DNA from: Tanytarsus gracilentus
Taxonomy: Eukaryota; Arthropoda; Insecta; Diptera; Chironomidae
Assembly: GCA_038502055.1 (NCBI GenBank)
Contig: JAXRKN010000045.1
Span: 10,839,501-10,903,500 of the forward strand
DNA: 64,000 nt
Reading direction: 5' to 3'
The translations under genes and the position numbers were made by a program. Below the pieces are notes generated by a model that was not told the origin of the DNA, searched no databases, and saw only the letters and a program-made list of their open reading frames with translations. Within the stretch, counting starts at the first letter, position 1, and each line of letters begins with the position of its first letter. Shown in pieces: positions 34,822 through 48,400 of the stretch.

Positions 34822-37800
34822 ATGATTAGTCCGACGGATTTGCAAGCGCTAATTGAGAAAATTGATGGCGGCACAAAAGGAGTTGATCTCGTGAAAATTG
34901 GCCAAGTTGATTTTGGCGGTGAGTGCGTGACAGTTTTACAAATTAAAATGTGTCATAAAATTCTTATAATTATCGTCAAAATAAAAATCAATAACATTTT
35001 AGCACATCCGAGAAGTCTTCGTCGGCTACGTGTTGCATTGGATATAGAAGGATGCTTAGATAGATTCTATGGCGGATACTATTCGGGTAAAATATCGAAA
35101 ATATCTTAATTGCTCATTACTAATAATTATCTTTGTAGATTGGGCGTGTGGAGGGCAATTTAATCGGTGCTTTCAATTTGTGCAATTACTCGTCAATGCT
35201 TTTCAAGCGGCTGAAATGGATGTCGTTGTCTTCTTCGATGGTACTCTTAAGGAAAATAAAAGAGCTCAAATGGATAGAAATGACTTTAGGCAAAGGACTA
35301 TCTCGGTGAGTACGAGTGTGACATATAATTAGTTTTGTGTGTGGGTTGATGCGAAATTAATTGGGCACTGGAGCGAAACGCTAATTAAAGAATGACAGCA
35401 ACAGATGTTTAAAAAATAAATAGGATTATTAAAATTCGTGAATATTGCCAATGTCGTGAGGAATTAATTATTAAATATTTTTTTTAGGTTTTAAAACACA
35501 TTCGTATGATCGGAACTCCGCCACCAAAGGTAAACTATAATAAAAAATTATTATAAACTAAATTAAATAATTCTTTTAGATTTGGTGGTTGCCTCCATCC
35601 GGTCTTCGAACTTGTCTGAGAAATTCTTTGCGTACATTCAATATTCCTGTCGTAAGTCACACTGTGATGATAAAAATAATTTTATGTGTTTAAAAATTAC
35701 TCTTTAAGGTTCAAACAATTCACGATCATACAATGGAGGTGATTGATTACTTCCACGAGCACAAATTGAATGCAATCATTGGTCTTCATCCCGATTACAT
35801 CATCTTTTGTGTATCTCGCTATTTTAGCTCACACGATCTTCGACTTTCATACAAGGGTGCATTAGAGACTAAGGAATATATGGTGGCAAAGTTGTTTACA
35901 CATTTAGAATTGGCGCCCGAGCAAATGCCAATTCTCGCTGTTCTCCTCGGCGGTTACATTCTCATTGATGAGCCGACCTTGAAGAAAATCTATCAAAAAT
36001 TGAATGTCGAATATAATCAAGACTTTGAGACTCGCATTCGTCAACTAGCTGATCTAATTCGTCCAATTCCATCCGGCAGTTCTGCAGAGGTTATTATAAG
36101 ACACTTGAGTTTAACCGACTTCAGTGACATGCTGAAGGAGTCCATTGAGTATTATCAACGTAAGGGTATTTTTGGTGGAAAACGCTACTTGGGCAGCAAA
36201 AAGAAGCCAATTACCGAAATATTTAAGAACATCGATGTGATTCAGGACACATCGGCCACTATTGTGCCAATGGCGAGCGAGACCAAAGAGGACGACGAAA
36301 TGGCTCACAAAATATTGAAAGATGTCAATAATCTCGTCAATGAAAGTGAGTTTAAGTAATTTATAGATATATCTAGATAGTTGTTTATATCTAATTAAAT
36401 TTAGCTTCAGATGAACCAATTCCCGGTCCATCATCGGAAACTTCTCGCGTAAAATGTGTCAAATTTGTTTATTCGCTTCCGGCTGAAGTTCTTCGCACCT
36501 CCTATCAGCGTCATCAACGCGGTCACATGGACTCTCGAATTTATATTCTCTTGACCAAGAAAGAAATTCTTTTGCCGCAACTTCTCGAAGACGAACAATA
36601 TCGTGAAATGCCATCCATTCAGGTTTTCTATCGGCCAGCGCGTCAAATGATTTATGCGGTGCTGTTTAATCTCTATCATCAAAAGTACATGTGCTCAAAG
36701 ACCAAAGACAACTTACCCTCACCGGATGTCATTATCAATGAGTGGACTTGGTCGCCTCAAAATGAGTACAAGAAGGCAGAAGAAGTTTATGCTAAGCAAT
36801 TGCCTTGGGCAGTTCCGACAATTCAAAGATTGTGGTTTGGAACGACTTTTGATGATAAGCATCGTCGAATGCGAGCATTTCTTACAGTAATGCGATCCGA
36901 TACGTCAATGATGTTAAACAGAAATCATGTTCCACAGCATTTACTCGTTCTCGCGTGTGTTTTAAGGTACATTATCACATGTCCAGAGAAGAATATAATA
37001 ACGCGTCACGAACTCGATGCATTCATCGCCACAGCGTTCTCACCTCAATTGGTTAATGTGGACTACACACAGGTGAGTCATTTGAACTTTTTTATAAAAA
37101 TTTTATTACATTTCTTATCTCTTCAGGAAATGGTCCTTCCTGGCGTTTATTTGCGCGGTGTTTTTCTCGCTACACTTTTTATGCAAGGCGTTGAAACCGC
37201 TCAACTTGCTAACGATGCATGCGGTGTTCCTTTGCCATGGAACTTAACTAATCCTTGGCTCTTTTTCGATGGAAAACTCTTTCATCTTAAACTTCGCATG
37301 GCATTGAGCTTCCAAAATTTGCGTGAACTTTGCGATGATCAACTCGATATTGTGATGAAAGTTGACCGCTTTCGTAAGGCAGTTATGGAAGATCTAGACA
37401 GCAAAATTGTCTCTCAAGACCAAATGCTTCAACGTGGCATGTTTCAGAATGCTCCATTTTCTGCGCAAGTAGCCAACGCTCAAGCTCAATATGGACAACA
37501 AAATCAGAAACAAATGCAATATCCAATAAACTACAATTACGGACCAATGCAGCAACAGCAAATGTTCTATGCAGCACCGAACATGATGGGCGGCTCATTT
37601 GCGCAACAAAGACAAATGCAAAGTGGACCCAATAAACCTCAACAAATGCAACTACAAAAAGGTCGTGGTGGTGTAATAAACTTTCAGAAGGCAACTGGAA
37701 ATCAATATCAGTTGAAAGTTGGGGGCGTTGTTGTTGGATCGTGGGCACAAAATCGTTCACAAATTGCCGCCAGGAATCGTGCTGGAATGGTAAAAAAAAA

Positions 37801-38463
37801 ATTTATTTCACTATAAATTTGTAATGAACTTTTTTGAACTAGATTCGCCTTCCACTAAATAATCAACGCGCTCAACGTGGTGCTATTAATCGTTACCGTA
37901 CAAGCGGAGTAAATCGTTTCGTCAATAATAATAATAATACTCCGAGCAAACAAAAGAAAGTAAAGTCAAAGAAGGAAACAACTAAAAGGAACGCAAAAGA
38001 TGATGAAAACGAATGCGATGAAAATTCGGATGAAGGTGGAAGCGATGAAGAGAATATAACAAAGGATGACGTAGAAGGCAATAAAAGTGCTGAAAATGGG
38101 TGAGTTTTCTATAAAAAAGGACTTTGTAATTTCATGAAAGGTCTTAAAAAGTTTCACAGTAATTATTTACACCCACTTTGAGCTAATAACTTTTCTCTCT
38201 CCCTTTTGGACAGAAATCAATCGGAAGAACCTCATGAGAGTGACGACAATCGTAACGGTACTGATACGGAACTATGTGATAAGAAATCATCAGATGATTT
38301 AACTACAACAACTGCCATACTTGATGTGCTTTCATTGAATGATGAGACTCAAGACCAGTCGGCTACCAGCAATGGTAAAGGAAAGGGTGGCAAAAAGAAT
38401 AAGAAGAAAGGTGGAAAAGCTGACGAGCAAGTCTCATCGTCGTCTGATGCTTTGAAAGCTTAG
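34822..38463 (+). CDS. FAM120-family protein (constitutive coactivator of PPAR-gamma-like)
   Basis: Ten exons, join(34822..34918, 35003..35086, 35139..35305, 35488..35529, 35580..35651, 35709..36345, 36405..37072, 37127..37789, 37843..38099, 38214..38463), 978 aa, phases consistent throughout. FAM120A-type proteins have an N-terminal XPG/PIN-like fold and act in RNA binding and Src-linked signalling. Matching blocks: RVALDIEGCLDRFYGGYYSDWACGGQFNR, VVFFDGTLKENKRAQ, GTPPPKIWWLPPSGLRTCLR, IHDHTMEVIDYFHEHKLNAIIG, and ILAVLLGGYILIDEPTL (residues about 43-250). A conserved middle region follows (about 375-660), then a Gln/Met-rich stretch (about 690-790) and an acidic/Lys-rich tail (about 830-978). 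The start fits the family by alignment (DLQALIEK against GLQ-FIE), but the usual MGV start is MISPT here. An in-frame TAA lies shortly upstream of the ATG. Confidence 0.9.
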
Positions 38464-41400
38464 ACAAGTAATTTTATATGATAGAAAGTTTTTCCATTTT
38501 TTTCCAATGATGAAGGCGTCCTCTCCCCCAAAAAAAAGTTTGACTATATACACACACATATTGAAATGTTTGCATCTTTTGTTTCTTAACCCTTTCCTTT
38601 TTGAATCAAATTATAAAAAAGGAAAAGTTTCACATTTGACCTAAAAGTAAAAAAAAAGTTTAGAAGTTCTAAGGAAAAAGTTTATATAAAAAAAATTATC
38701 AAGCTATTATGTCATACATTGTATCTAATAATCTCCATACACGACGATTACAATTTCATGTTTTTGTTATATCTATTAAAAAAAAATTCTTTTGTCCGCA
38801 TAAAGTCTAAAAATTGGCTAATGCAAAAAAAAAATTATAATGAGAAAAAATTTAATGAGTTATCTTCACATGAAATATATGAAAATGAATTAATTATATA
38901 TGAGAACTGTTTCTTTAAATTAGTGAGCATTCATGAAGCCTAATGGCTGTAATTAACACTGTCGGTAATTAAGCTGTCACTTTAGTGATGTAATTAAAAC
39001 GAAAAAAATCAGAATAGCAAATTAACTAGACAACTGTTGATGGGTCATCAATAATTCCCATCCGAAAATGGAGACAAAGTGCTTGAAACTCACTAATTAA
39101 AAGCGGAAATAATTTAGTGTCATCCCTTTAATTTTTACAATTATCACAGCAAGAAAATGTGTCTGAAAAAGAGAAATTTTCCTTACGCAAAAAAATAAAG
39201 AAAATATTTATACCGAAAAAAAGATCGAGAATGCTTTTAAGCGTTTTCCAATTACCTAATGAAAGAGGATGAAAATCTTCGTTATTGACTCAAAGTCTCT
39301 AAACAATACATGAGAGGAAAAATCAAAAAAAAAATAACACCTTAATGTGAATCAAAATATATAAAAAAATGGAGAAAAATCTTTTTAAGAATTAAAAAAA
39401 CGTGTTATGGACTGTGATGATGAATTGCTTAAGGCATAAATTGGAACTTGATGAGATGAGTTGAGGCAATTTCAACATTTTATACCGCAGCTTTGATTTC
39501 ATCTCATCAACCCTCCAATCTTCGTCTAAAGCTGAAATATATTTTTGTATATTTGTTATAAATTGTTACACAATATCAATTAATCGTTAATAATATTATG
39601 ACGGAAGATGAATAAGAAGAAAAATGTTGAAATGCCAAAAAAGCTATGAAAAGTGCAAAATCTATCTCTCATGAACGAAATCAAATGTGGAGAACTTTTT
39701 TTTATAGAAATGCTTTAAAATAATTGAAATTGCTAAATTTTCATAACCAAAAACAAAACATTCTGAAAACACTCGGCATTTCCTTTTTGAAAAATAACAG
39801 CAAGAACTTTTATTCGGGCAGTTTTGAGAAGGGGTGAAAAAAGTGAGCTTTTGAGAGCTTTTAAAAATTTGAGGTTTTAAATTTCTGAAAGCTTATTTTT
39901 TGAGCTTTTTGAAAAATTAAGTAAACGTTGAGCTTAAAAACTTTCTAAAAAATTTTCTTTGAGCTTTTGAAAGTTTCACAAATTCTTAAAAGCTCTCTTA
40001 AAATAGGAAAAACTTCAATAAACTTTCTGTGCCAGCTGCCGCTCCTTCTCAAATCTCCAACATCATAATCATCATCATATGATGCACATGTTGTCATGCT
40101 GCCCATGAACGAAAGAAATGAGATGAAAATTGATAAAGTTTTTCTTTCTCTCTTTTTTTTTATTATAATTTAATTTTGACTTTTTCACTTTACATACACA
40201 CAGTTTTAACATGTTTAACATAATAATGTAAAAGATGAGAAAAATTTTTCAAAGAGAAACCACAAAACACTCGACGTTTCTGCCCATTTTTATACACGAT
40301 AAAAAAGAAAGAAGAAGAACGGTGAAGGAAAAAGTTTAGAATAATTTTTATTATGACATTTGCAAAGAATGAAAATGAAAAGATTTTTGACTCTCCCGCC
40401 CATCACGAATATATAAAAAAACTTTAAACTTACACGCTGCGACTACAAAAGAAAATATTCAATATGAAAATTGAGTTCGCGACTCAAAAATTTAGAGCAC
40501 GAAAATTTGTTGTAAATAATTTCGTTTCAAAAGTATCAGAATGATGCAAAATGAAGAGGAAAAAAGTAAAATTGCTTTTCAATGTCTTATAATCCGATTG
40601 AAATTTAAATTATAGAAAAATGAAAATTTATCACCGAAATTCTGAATTGAAAGAAATTATTCAAAAAAAGTATCTTTTAACAATATCTAAAAATAGCGAC
40701 ATTAGAAGCAGATTGCTTTCCCCCAGAAAAAAAAATCAGGAATTTCCCTGAAGCATAATTAAATCTTATACTAATTAATTTTCAATTTATTATCTTAAAA
40801 GTTTTTTTGAAAATGTTTCTTTTATATTTTTAAGTTTTCATTTTTGGTAATTTTTAGCTCGAACATAATTTTTCCGAGTAAAAATAAATATATTCAATAG
40901 AAATTAGCATATTCACATTTCATGCAACATTGACGAAACTTTTCGAATGCCAGAATTGAATTAATTTGATTATGATGAGTGTGTGGCAAAAAAATCCATG
41001 CATGAATAATTCAGTGACTCTCAAAATGTGCATTTCGTTATCAATGTTGCAAAAAAATTATTTTTCAATTAATTGAGATGGGAACTTTAGCTTTTATGAT
41101 TTTTAAAAAATATTCGCAAATGTTTAAGAGCATTAAAATGTATGACTAGAATATTTAGACGATCCACGTATACACTTTAAAATCCCCTTTTTGAAAATGA
41201 TAATATTTCCTTCTTTCCTCACAATTATTAAAAATGCTATCGTTAAAAATTTAAATGCTTATCAATAGAATGGAAAAAACTGTATGGATTATAAAAAAAT
41301 ATGAAAATTAACTTTTAACTTTCGTTTTGTGGCAAAAAAATACAATTAATTAATATGGGCAGAAATTGAAGATGTTAAAAACTAATTTTTTTGAATTTAT

Positions 41401-42791
41401 AATTTTTGAATTAACATTTAAATAATTTTCACACATATATATGAGAAAATCTTTTATTAATATGGCAAAATATATGAAAAAAAAATTATGCATTATTCAA
41501 CATTTTGAAAGAAAATGAGAATAAATAAAGTTTAGAAGATGAAAAATAATTTTTTTATTTATTTCAGAAATTTTTGCTTTTCTGTTTACAAAAATTTCCA
41601 CGTGAGTCCAACTGAGAGTAAAATAATTTCGAGAGAGTAACACGAAGCTTTCGCGAGAGAAAAGCACACCCTAAAATGAGCTTTCGACTCTCACGGATGC
41701 TGCGAGGGAAAATTTTCTCCATTCGTTAGTCGGATTTCGATGTAATCGGACACGAAAATTTTCACGGTGCGCTCTCGGTAGAAAAAGAAGAAGAAAAAAC
41801 TTTATAGAAAAAAAAAGTTTTGTGCAGTTTTAAATACATTAAAAAAAACTTTCATGAATGCTCGACTCGCGAGCAGAGTTAAATAAAAGCGATGGTGTTG
41901 AGGTGAAATTAATTTCCATAAGCGCTTTTTTGTATATCGAGAGCCACTGCATGCTGTGCAAGGGAGTGTTTGTGGTTTAAAAAGAAAAGCTCTATAGCGA
42001 GTGTAAATTCACAACTTTAAACCTAGGATTAAGCAGTGAGCAAATAGAAAAAAAGGATAAAATTGGACACTCAGAGGAAAGAGGCCAAAAAAAATTGTTC
42101 ATAAAAAATTACATAACCCAGTGTGAAGAATAAATAATAAGAAGAAGAAATGTTGAAACAATTTTTTGTGTGCAAATGAAAGAGCGAGTTTTATTGAGTG
42201 ATGCAATCATCATCATCATCACCAGGATTATTGTGTGTGTTCAAATTTATAGATGAAAAAATGGGTGGGTAAAGGGTTCGCTGTGATTTTAAAACATTTC
42301 AATGAGATGCGAAAAAAAATTGAATATTTATGAGAGCACTGCATTGTTTTTTATGTGTGTGAGATGATGAAAAGAAAAATTCTTGCGGATAATATGCCGA
42401 GGGAATCTCAAACAAACACAATGAATGTTCATGATTGTCATAATTCAAAGAGAGGACGATTTTCTCTTATTTGTGATTACTCAGCTGAATTGAGTACAAA
42501 ATTGAAAAAGAGCTTTAACAATAAATAACTTTTTTTTTCGGGATGTTATCTCGAGGCTACTATACTGTATGTTGGTATGTTCGAGTATCCTTTTCAATGA
42601 AGTGTAAACATGTAATTTTTCATGGTCATTGGTGCGATTGGATGAGAAATTTTATCGATAATCGAAAACAAATCTGAAGGAAAAATTGCTTTATTTTTTT
42701 AAAGAGCTCACGAAAATAAATTTTTAAGGTTGACGAAAACTTACCGAAGTTTCAGAAAAAACCTAACAAAGTTTCAGAAAAATTCATGATA
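38464..42791. other. Gene-free region downstream of the FAM120-type gene
   Basis: About 4.3 kb. The first part should be the 3' UTR. No supported gene. At 39840-40020 GAGCTTTT/AAAAGCTC-type words are clustered. From about 41590 to 42000 the sequence is clearly less AT-rich, with several CG-containing words, and may be a promoter or non-coding exon. Confidence 0.45.
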
Positions 42792-44426
42792 GGGTCCCTG
42801 TACATAATTTCTTAGTAAACCGTGAAAATTAAATTTAAAACTGCAAATTCCTACTGATGGCACTGATGAAATTCAAAAAAATATATTTTTCGTGTAGCTA
42901 ATGTGTTTATCTTTAATTCAAGACCTTTATCAAAATTTTGCGTTGCCACGTTCATCCTTAAAAATGGTGTTTTTTCTTGCTCATAATTTCTTAGTTGATG
43001 TCCATAATTTCTTAGTAAATTTGCTCATAATTTCTTAGTAGAAAGTTAAATCAATTTTAGACTTGGAAGCAATAACCAAAAAGGCATGTTATGCATATTT
43101 TAATTGTTGGAAAATATATCAAGATTTTAAGTAAAAATATTTCAGAGTTGTTAAATCAGCATGCAGCATGATATATGCTTAAACTTCATAAAATATCCCA
43201 GTTTTATGTGTAAATTAAATCAAAAGTCTTAAAAAGACCACAAGATTAATCACAATTGATACATAATTTTAAAAGCCATTTTAAGCTTGTGATTCTTATC
43301 ATAAATTAACACTTGCAGAAATAATTTTATGTCCAACACGCTGAAAAAAGGTCGAGCAAGATGAGAGAAAATTCCTATAAAAATAATATCTCATTTTTAA
43401 GCATCAATGCATTAAAAGGTGAAATAAAATGAAAGTTTAAGAAAAGCCTTTCCAGTTAAGCAATCAATTTTTACTATCAGGAACAACTCATTCAGTCGTG
43501 ATTAAAGTTAGTAATAATTAATTTGGATCATGTTCCTGCCTAGTTATTGCATTTCATAATTGCAAATATTTAATCTTATAGTTCCGTTGATATCCATTTC
43601 CGATGAACTGGATCTTAGTTCCGCTGGCATCGCCTATAGCACTTCCATTTCCCAAAATTTTAATTTTATTAAATTTTTTTGTATTACTGAATTTATGTTA
43701 AACTGGTTCTCATGTCCATGTCCAGCGCTGGATCTTAGTTCCGCTGGATCTTACTTCCAGCACTAATTTTTTTTATTTTCATTGAACCTTGCACAACCTT
43801 GTCTATAAGCACTTACTGCACGTTCCTGTATCAAAAATGACAGTTCCACTTCCAAGACAGTGCTTGTTGCCTATGACACCCAATTTCCTTCATATTTGTC
43901 AGCAATACCTTAAAATACTTGTTTTCAAATTATTTTCAGCATGTTTACACCCCAAAAATAGTTTTTTTTAGACAATTCAAGTAATTTTTTTCATCAAATT
44001 CCAAAGAATGCTTCACCAAAATTTACTAAGAAATTATGAGCAAATCAACTAAGAAATTATGAGCACCTTTAAAAGATCATTTTTAAGGATACGGCACCAT
44101 TTTGGATGAACATCAAACTAATAATTTAAATCTTTGATATTTAATTGACACAAAAAAAATTTAATTCATAAATAATTAAGTGATTTTCTTAAAGAAAATC
44201 AATGAAATATGCGAAGGCTATCGATGTATGGAAAATCTTATTTAAAGCTTTTATGGCATTTAACGTCCTTAAAATTCTGTCGAACCTTCATGACAATGGT
44301 GTAGAATGATAAAACACGCAGATTAAACACTTGAAGTTAGGCATTTGGATTTGAAGACAAAAAGTTATCGCAATATGAAATTTTACTAAGAAATTATGAT
44401 CACTAAGAAATTATGTACAGGGACCC
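42792..44426. mobile_element. Non-autonomous TIR element with TA target duplication
   Basis: 1635 bp bounded by perfect 25 bp inverted repeats (42792-42816 and 44402-44426, beginning GGGTCCCTGTACATAATTTC) and flanked by TA on both sides (42790-42791, 44427-44428), as expected of Tc1/mariner-type transposition. CATAATTTCTTAGT occurs at 42803, 42982, 43003 and 43026 on the plus strand, and inverted at 44025, 44048, 44385 and 44402, four copies toward each end. A 20 bp word, CTGGATCTTAGTTCCGCTGG, is repeated at 43608 and 43728. No transposase frame; internal frames are short. Confidence 0.88.
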
Positions 44427-44578
44427 TATTTCAAAAAAAGCTCAATAGCTTTAATTTTTTAAAAGCTCTCTGAAAGTTAAATCAAAATTGATTTTCTTCT
44501 TTAATAAAGTTAAAGCAAGAATTAACCTAAACTCAATTAAATTAATTTTCTTTAAAAATTTTATTAATTTTCTCCCAA

Positions 44579-44634
44579 GGGGTCCCCAACTCCCATATAA
44601 ATTTATATGGATTTATATGGGAGTTGGGGACCCC
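44579..44634. repeat. Strong hairpin, 24 bp perfect arms
   Basis: Left arm 44579-44602 (GGGGTCCCCAACTCCC...) is perfectly complementary to 44611-44634 across an 8 bp loop. It lies in the 230 bp between two mobile elements. It could be a short foldback element or an unstable structure in DNA or RNA. Confidence 0.85.
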
Positions 44635-44658
44635 TGTTTTCTCCAAAAAAATAAATTA

Positions 44659-45470
44659 ATTATAGCTCCGCTATATATTAATTTTGGATTTTTCCAAAAC
44701 CTGTTTTCGACCCCTAGTGCCAAGACATTACATTGTGCAATATCAAAACATATACTCAAATGATAGGCCTAGTCAAACCCTACAAACTGGTGAAAACAGA
44801 TTTGAAATCGGTTGCTCCTACGCGGAGTTAGAGCCATTTAAGTCATCTTACTTTCTTACTTTCTCACTTTCTCACGATCTTAGTGAACGCCATATCTCAA
44901 GAACAGCTGGTCGGATTTGAGTCGGGTTTGTGGCTTAAGATCGGGTTTTGGCTCTAGTTGTGCAAGAAGTATTTAGTTTTGAGGTCCGACCCACCAAGGA
45001 CCGTCCCTGAGTGCAAAAATGTCCTTTTTCATACAAATTTTTTCTTATATGGCTTCATGTATGTCGTTGAACTCGTAATTGCATCAGGAATCGATTGACA
45101 TTGACGATTTTAGAGGAATGTCCATCATGGTCGGCCAGGAGTGCCACTAATGTCCATTTTCAGAACTATGGCTTCACGTATGTCGTTGAACTCGTAATTG
45201 CATCAGGAATCGATTGACATTGACGATTTTTGAGGAATGTCCATCATGGCCGGACAGGAGTGCCACTAATGTCCATTTTTCAGAACTATGGCTTCATGGG
45301 TATCGTTGAACTCATTATTGCATCAGGAATCGATTTACATTGATTATTTTTGAGGAATGTCCATCATGGTCGGCCAGGAGTGCCACTAATGCTCATTGCA
45401 ACGGAGTAGGGTACTAATCTATGCGGAGCTATTGGAAATGGCAACGCCGTTTGCAGACCCATCTTGTTTT
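44659..45470 (+). mobile_element. Non-autonomous repeat element, copy B
   Basis: About 810 bp, the second copy of the element at 27569-28509, with the same ends (TATAGCTCCGCTATATATTA ... AGACCCATCTTGTTTT). It has three internal ~120 bp units (from about 45053, 45172 and 45292) instead of four. No enzyme is encoded; the shared frame at 44684-44920 is only a by-product of sequence identity. Confidence 0.78.
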
Positions 45471-48400
45471 CCACCATAATTAAATTAATTTTCCACAAAA
45501 AATAAATTATTATTCATCAAAAATTAAATGAAATTTTAATAAATCTCAAAACAGTTTTTTACAAAATTTTACAAATTTAAACTTTTAAAATTTTTTTAAA
45601 ATATTTAAATTCATTTAAAAAAATTGTAAAAAACCCTAAACATTTAATGAAATCTCTCTAATTTTCTAATGCAATAACCCTCATTTCTCTCTGCACATTT
45701 AAACTCCCTTCTGACACCTTGAAAAACCTCGTTCCGATGCTCAACTTTAAATTTCTTTCGAAAATAACCCACATTACCGCAATGTGCTTTTATATTCCCC
45801 AAATTCCCTTCATTCTCGTTCAGTTTTGTTGATGAACTAAAAAGATTTTTTTTCTGCTCCATGTACGAACCAATTATTATCTTTTTTCTCCCCCTAAATT
45901 TTCTCTCATTCCACGTGCACGCGATTAAGATAGCAAAAGAGTGTTTTTGAGAGTAAAGAGCGAGAGTTTATCAGTAGCCCGATATGAGATGAGCATAACA
46001 AGGAAATCTCGATGGAATTAGTGAGTGAGCATGACTCCGATTTCAAATCCAACTCAATATTCATGTACAGTGCCGGAAAATGAAGCACGATAGCGCAAAT
46101 CTAACTGAGTCAGTAAATAATTTGATAAATTATGTTATTACGCTTATGTCGTTGAAACGTGTGAATTGAGTGGAAAAAAGAAAAGTTACTCAAAGGGTTG
46201 GTAACTCGGAAATATTTAAAAAACATAAAATTTTAATTTTTTAACACAAATAATTTTTTCACAACACCAAAGTTTCCATCCCTTTCCACATGAGATGTGT
46301 TTCACTCATTTTAGGATGAAAAGCAACGATAACAATAACAAGGACCGAAAATAAATGTGCGAACAAAAAAATGCGAAAAACAGGCGGCATCGAATGAAGA
46401 AGAAGAAAAATCGATAAAGTCTATTCGTCTTTCAAGCCGATATACTTTTCTCAGTATTTTCTTTTCTTCCGCATGTGGAATGAGAGAAGAAAAAGAGGCA
46501 CACAAAAGAGAAGATGAGGAGAAAAGGGTGGAAATGAATGCGAAGAAAGACAGCTTCGAATTAGCAGTGAAAAGAATTTTATTGTTAATTCGTTGAGCTT
46601 TTTGGCAGCGTTAAAAGTGATTAAAAGATGACTTTGGTGACTTTTAGATTGAAAAGATGTAAAAAATAATTAAAAGATTTTTAAAAAAATTGGATAAATT
46701 TTTAAAAAGAGAAATTTAAAAAGTCGGTTAAATTTTTTCTATTTTAACCAATCAAAAATTTAAAATTTAAAAAATCCGTTAAACTTTTTTCTAATTAAAC
46801 CAACCAAAAAATTAAAAAGTTCGTTTTATTTTTTTAAGCCAAACAAAATTTTTTAAAATCTGTTAAATTACAATTAAAAAATCCGTTATAATTTTTGAAT
46901 AAATTATTTTTTAAAAATTATTTGAATTTTTCCTGCTTTTCATGAAACTTTTTACAATTTTTCACTTTAATAAAATTTTCTTATATTTTTCTAAAATATC
47001 TGAATTTTATTTCCAAATCAACCCAAAACATTTTCAACCTCACTCGCTATCATTTATCAATTTTTGGACATTTTCCTCTTCAAGGACCTTCTATAGACAT
47101 TCATTTACACGCGCACATCTCTTAATACAGAAAATCTGTAATAAAGTGCGATATGAAAGGGTTTTTTCTCTCCTCAAACTGATAGTTTGGCACAAGCCTT
47201 ATGACGAGAATGTTAGGCAGAAAATATTTCGCAGTTGGAGGCCATCTCATAACGCTTCAATATAAAAAAGTTTTTTACCCAAGAAAAAAAAGGAAAATTT
47301 TCTTCTTCTGCGGAAAACTACACAAAAGAATGAAATATTGTGTATCATCATTGTTTGAGTGTAGAATTCTACCACAAAATTAATCTTTTAAGGAAAAAAT
47401 CCCGATTACATTAAAGAATTTCTTTGTTAAGCAAACAAAGCATTAAAATTCAAACGAGAGGAAAAAAATTTAAAATGTTTAATTTACTGAAAATTAATCC
47501 GATCGTGTCTCGAGTCAATTGAGTTGATTGAATTAGAAAATTAATTTTAAGGGACAATTTTCGAAACTTTTACATTGATACTTTTTTCGTGTCCTTAAAT
47601 TCGTTGAAGGTAAAAAATTCTCAGAAAAGTTTTTGACTTCTTTTTGGTTCATCAATTTTTTAAGGTGTGAAAAATATTTTGCCATATTTTGATAGAAAAA
47701 GAGCTTTAGGATAAATTTAAAGGAATTTTTTATGTTTTAAAAAATTAATTGAAAATTTTTGATATTTTGTGATTTTGATTTTAAATTTTTTTAATCAATT
47801 TTTTAGATTTTTCTACGAGGGTTGAATTTAAACCCTTTAAATTTTACAATAATTTTATTTAGATCTCATAAAATTTCCATAATTTTAAACCATTTCAAAT
47901 TAGTAACTTCCCTCACAAAAGTCATTTGTTCTCGCCTTAATCCCAAAAATTTTATGAACTTTAATTTAAATTCTTTTGGGAAAATTTCTTGAGAAAAAGT
48001 CTTGAAGAAAGGACAGCAATTTCCATAATTTTATGACTTTCCTTCTCTCTTCGCGATGTCCATTAAATTTAATGCTTGGATATGAAAGAATTTTGAAACG
48101 AAAATGTCATTGAGATCGTCTTAATTCGTTCTTAAATCTACCCTCATGAAAGTTGGAAGAGAAAATTTAAAGCCGCAGGTATTTTAGAATTTCTCTAATT
48201 GTAAGAAGAAAAATTGCTTGCGATTAATTTAAGTACGAAAATTTATTTTAATTGGACAGGTTTGCAAGTTTTCATGGTAAATGATGCTTTAAGCACATCA
48301 CAGAATTGTTATAGAAAAAATTTACATAACATCATTAAACCAGAAGAGAAAATTAACTTCAGACTGTAAAATTAATTTTGTGATTGAAAATCAATTTAAT

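Noticed and set aside
34349..34825. 158-codon frame upstream of the FAM120-type gene
   Set aside because: Composition-driven hydrophobic frame overlapping the FAM120-type start, with no homology recognised.
44684..44920. Frame shared with 27594-27875, apparently a conserved protein
   Set aside because: It lies inside the two copies of one mobile element; the frames diverge and carry no domain.
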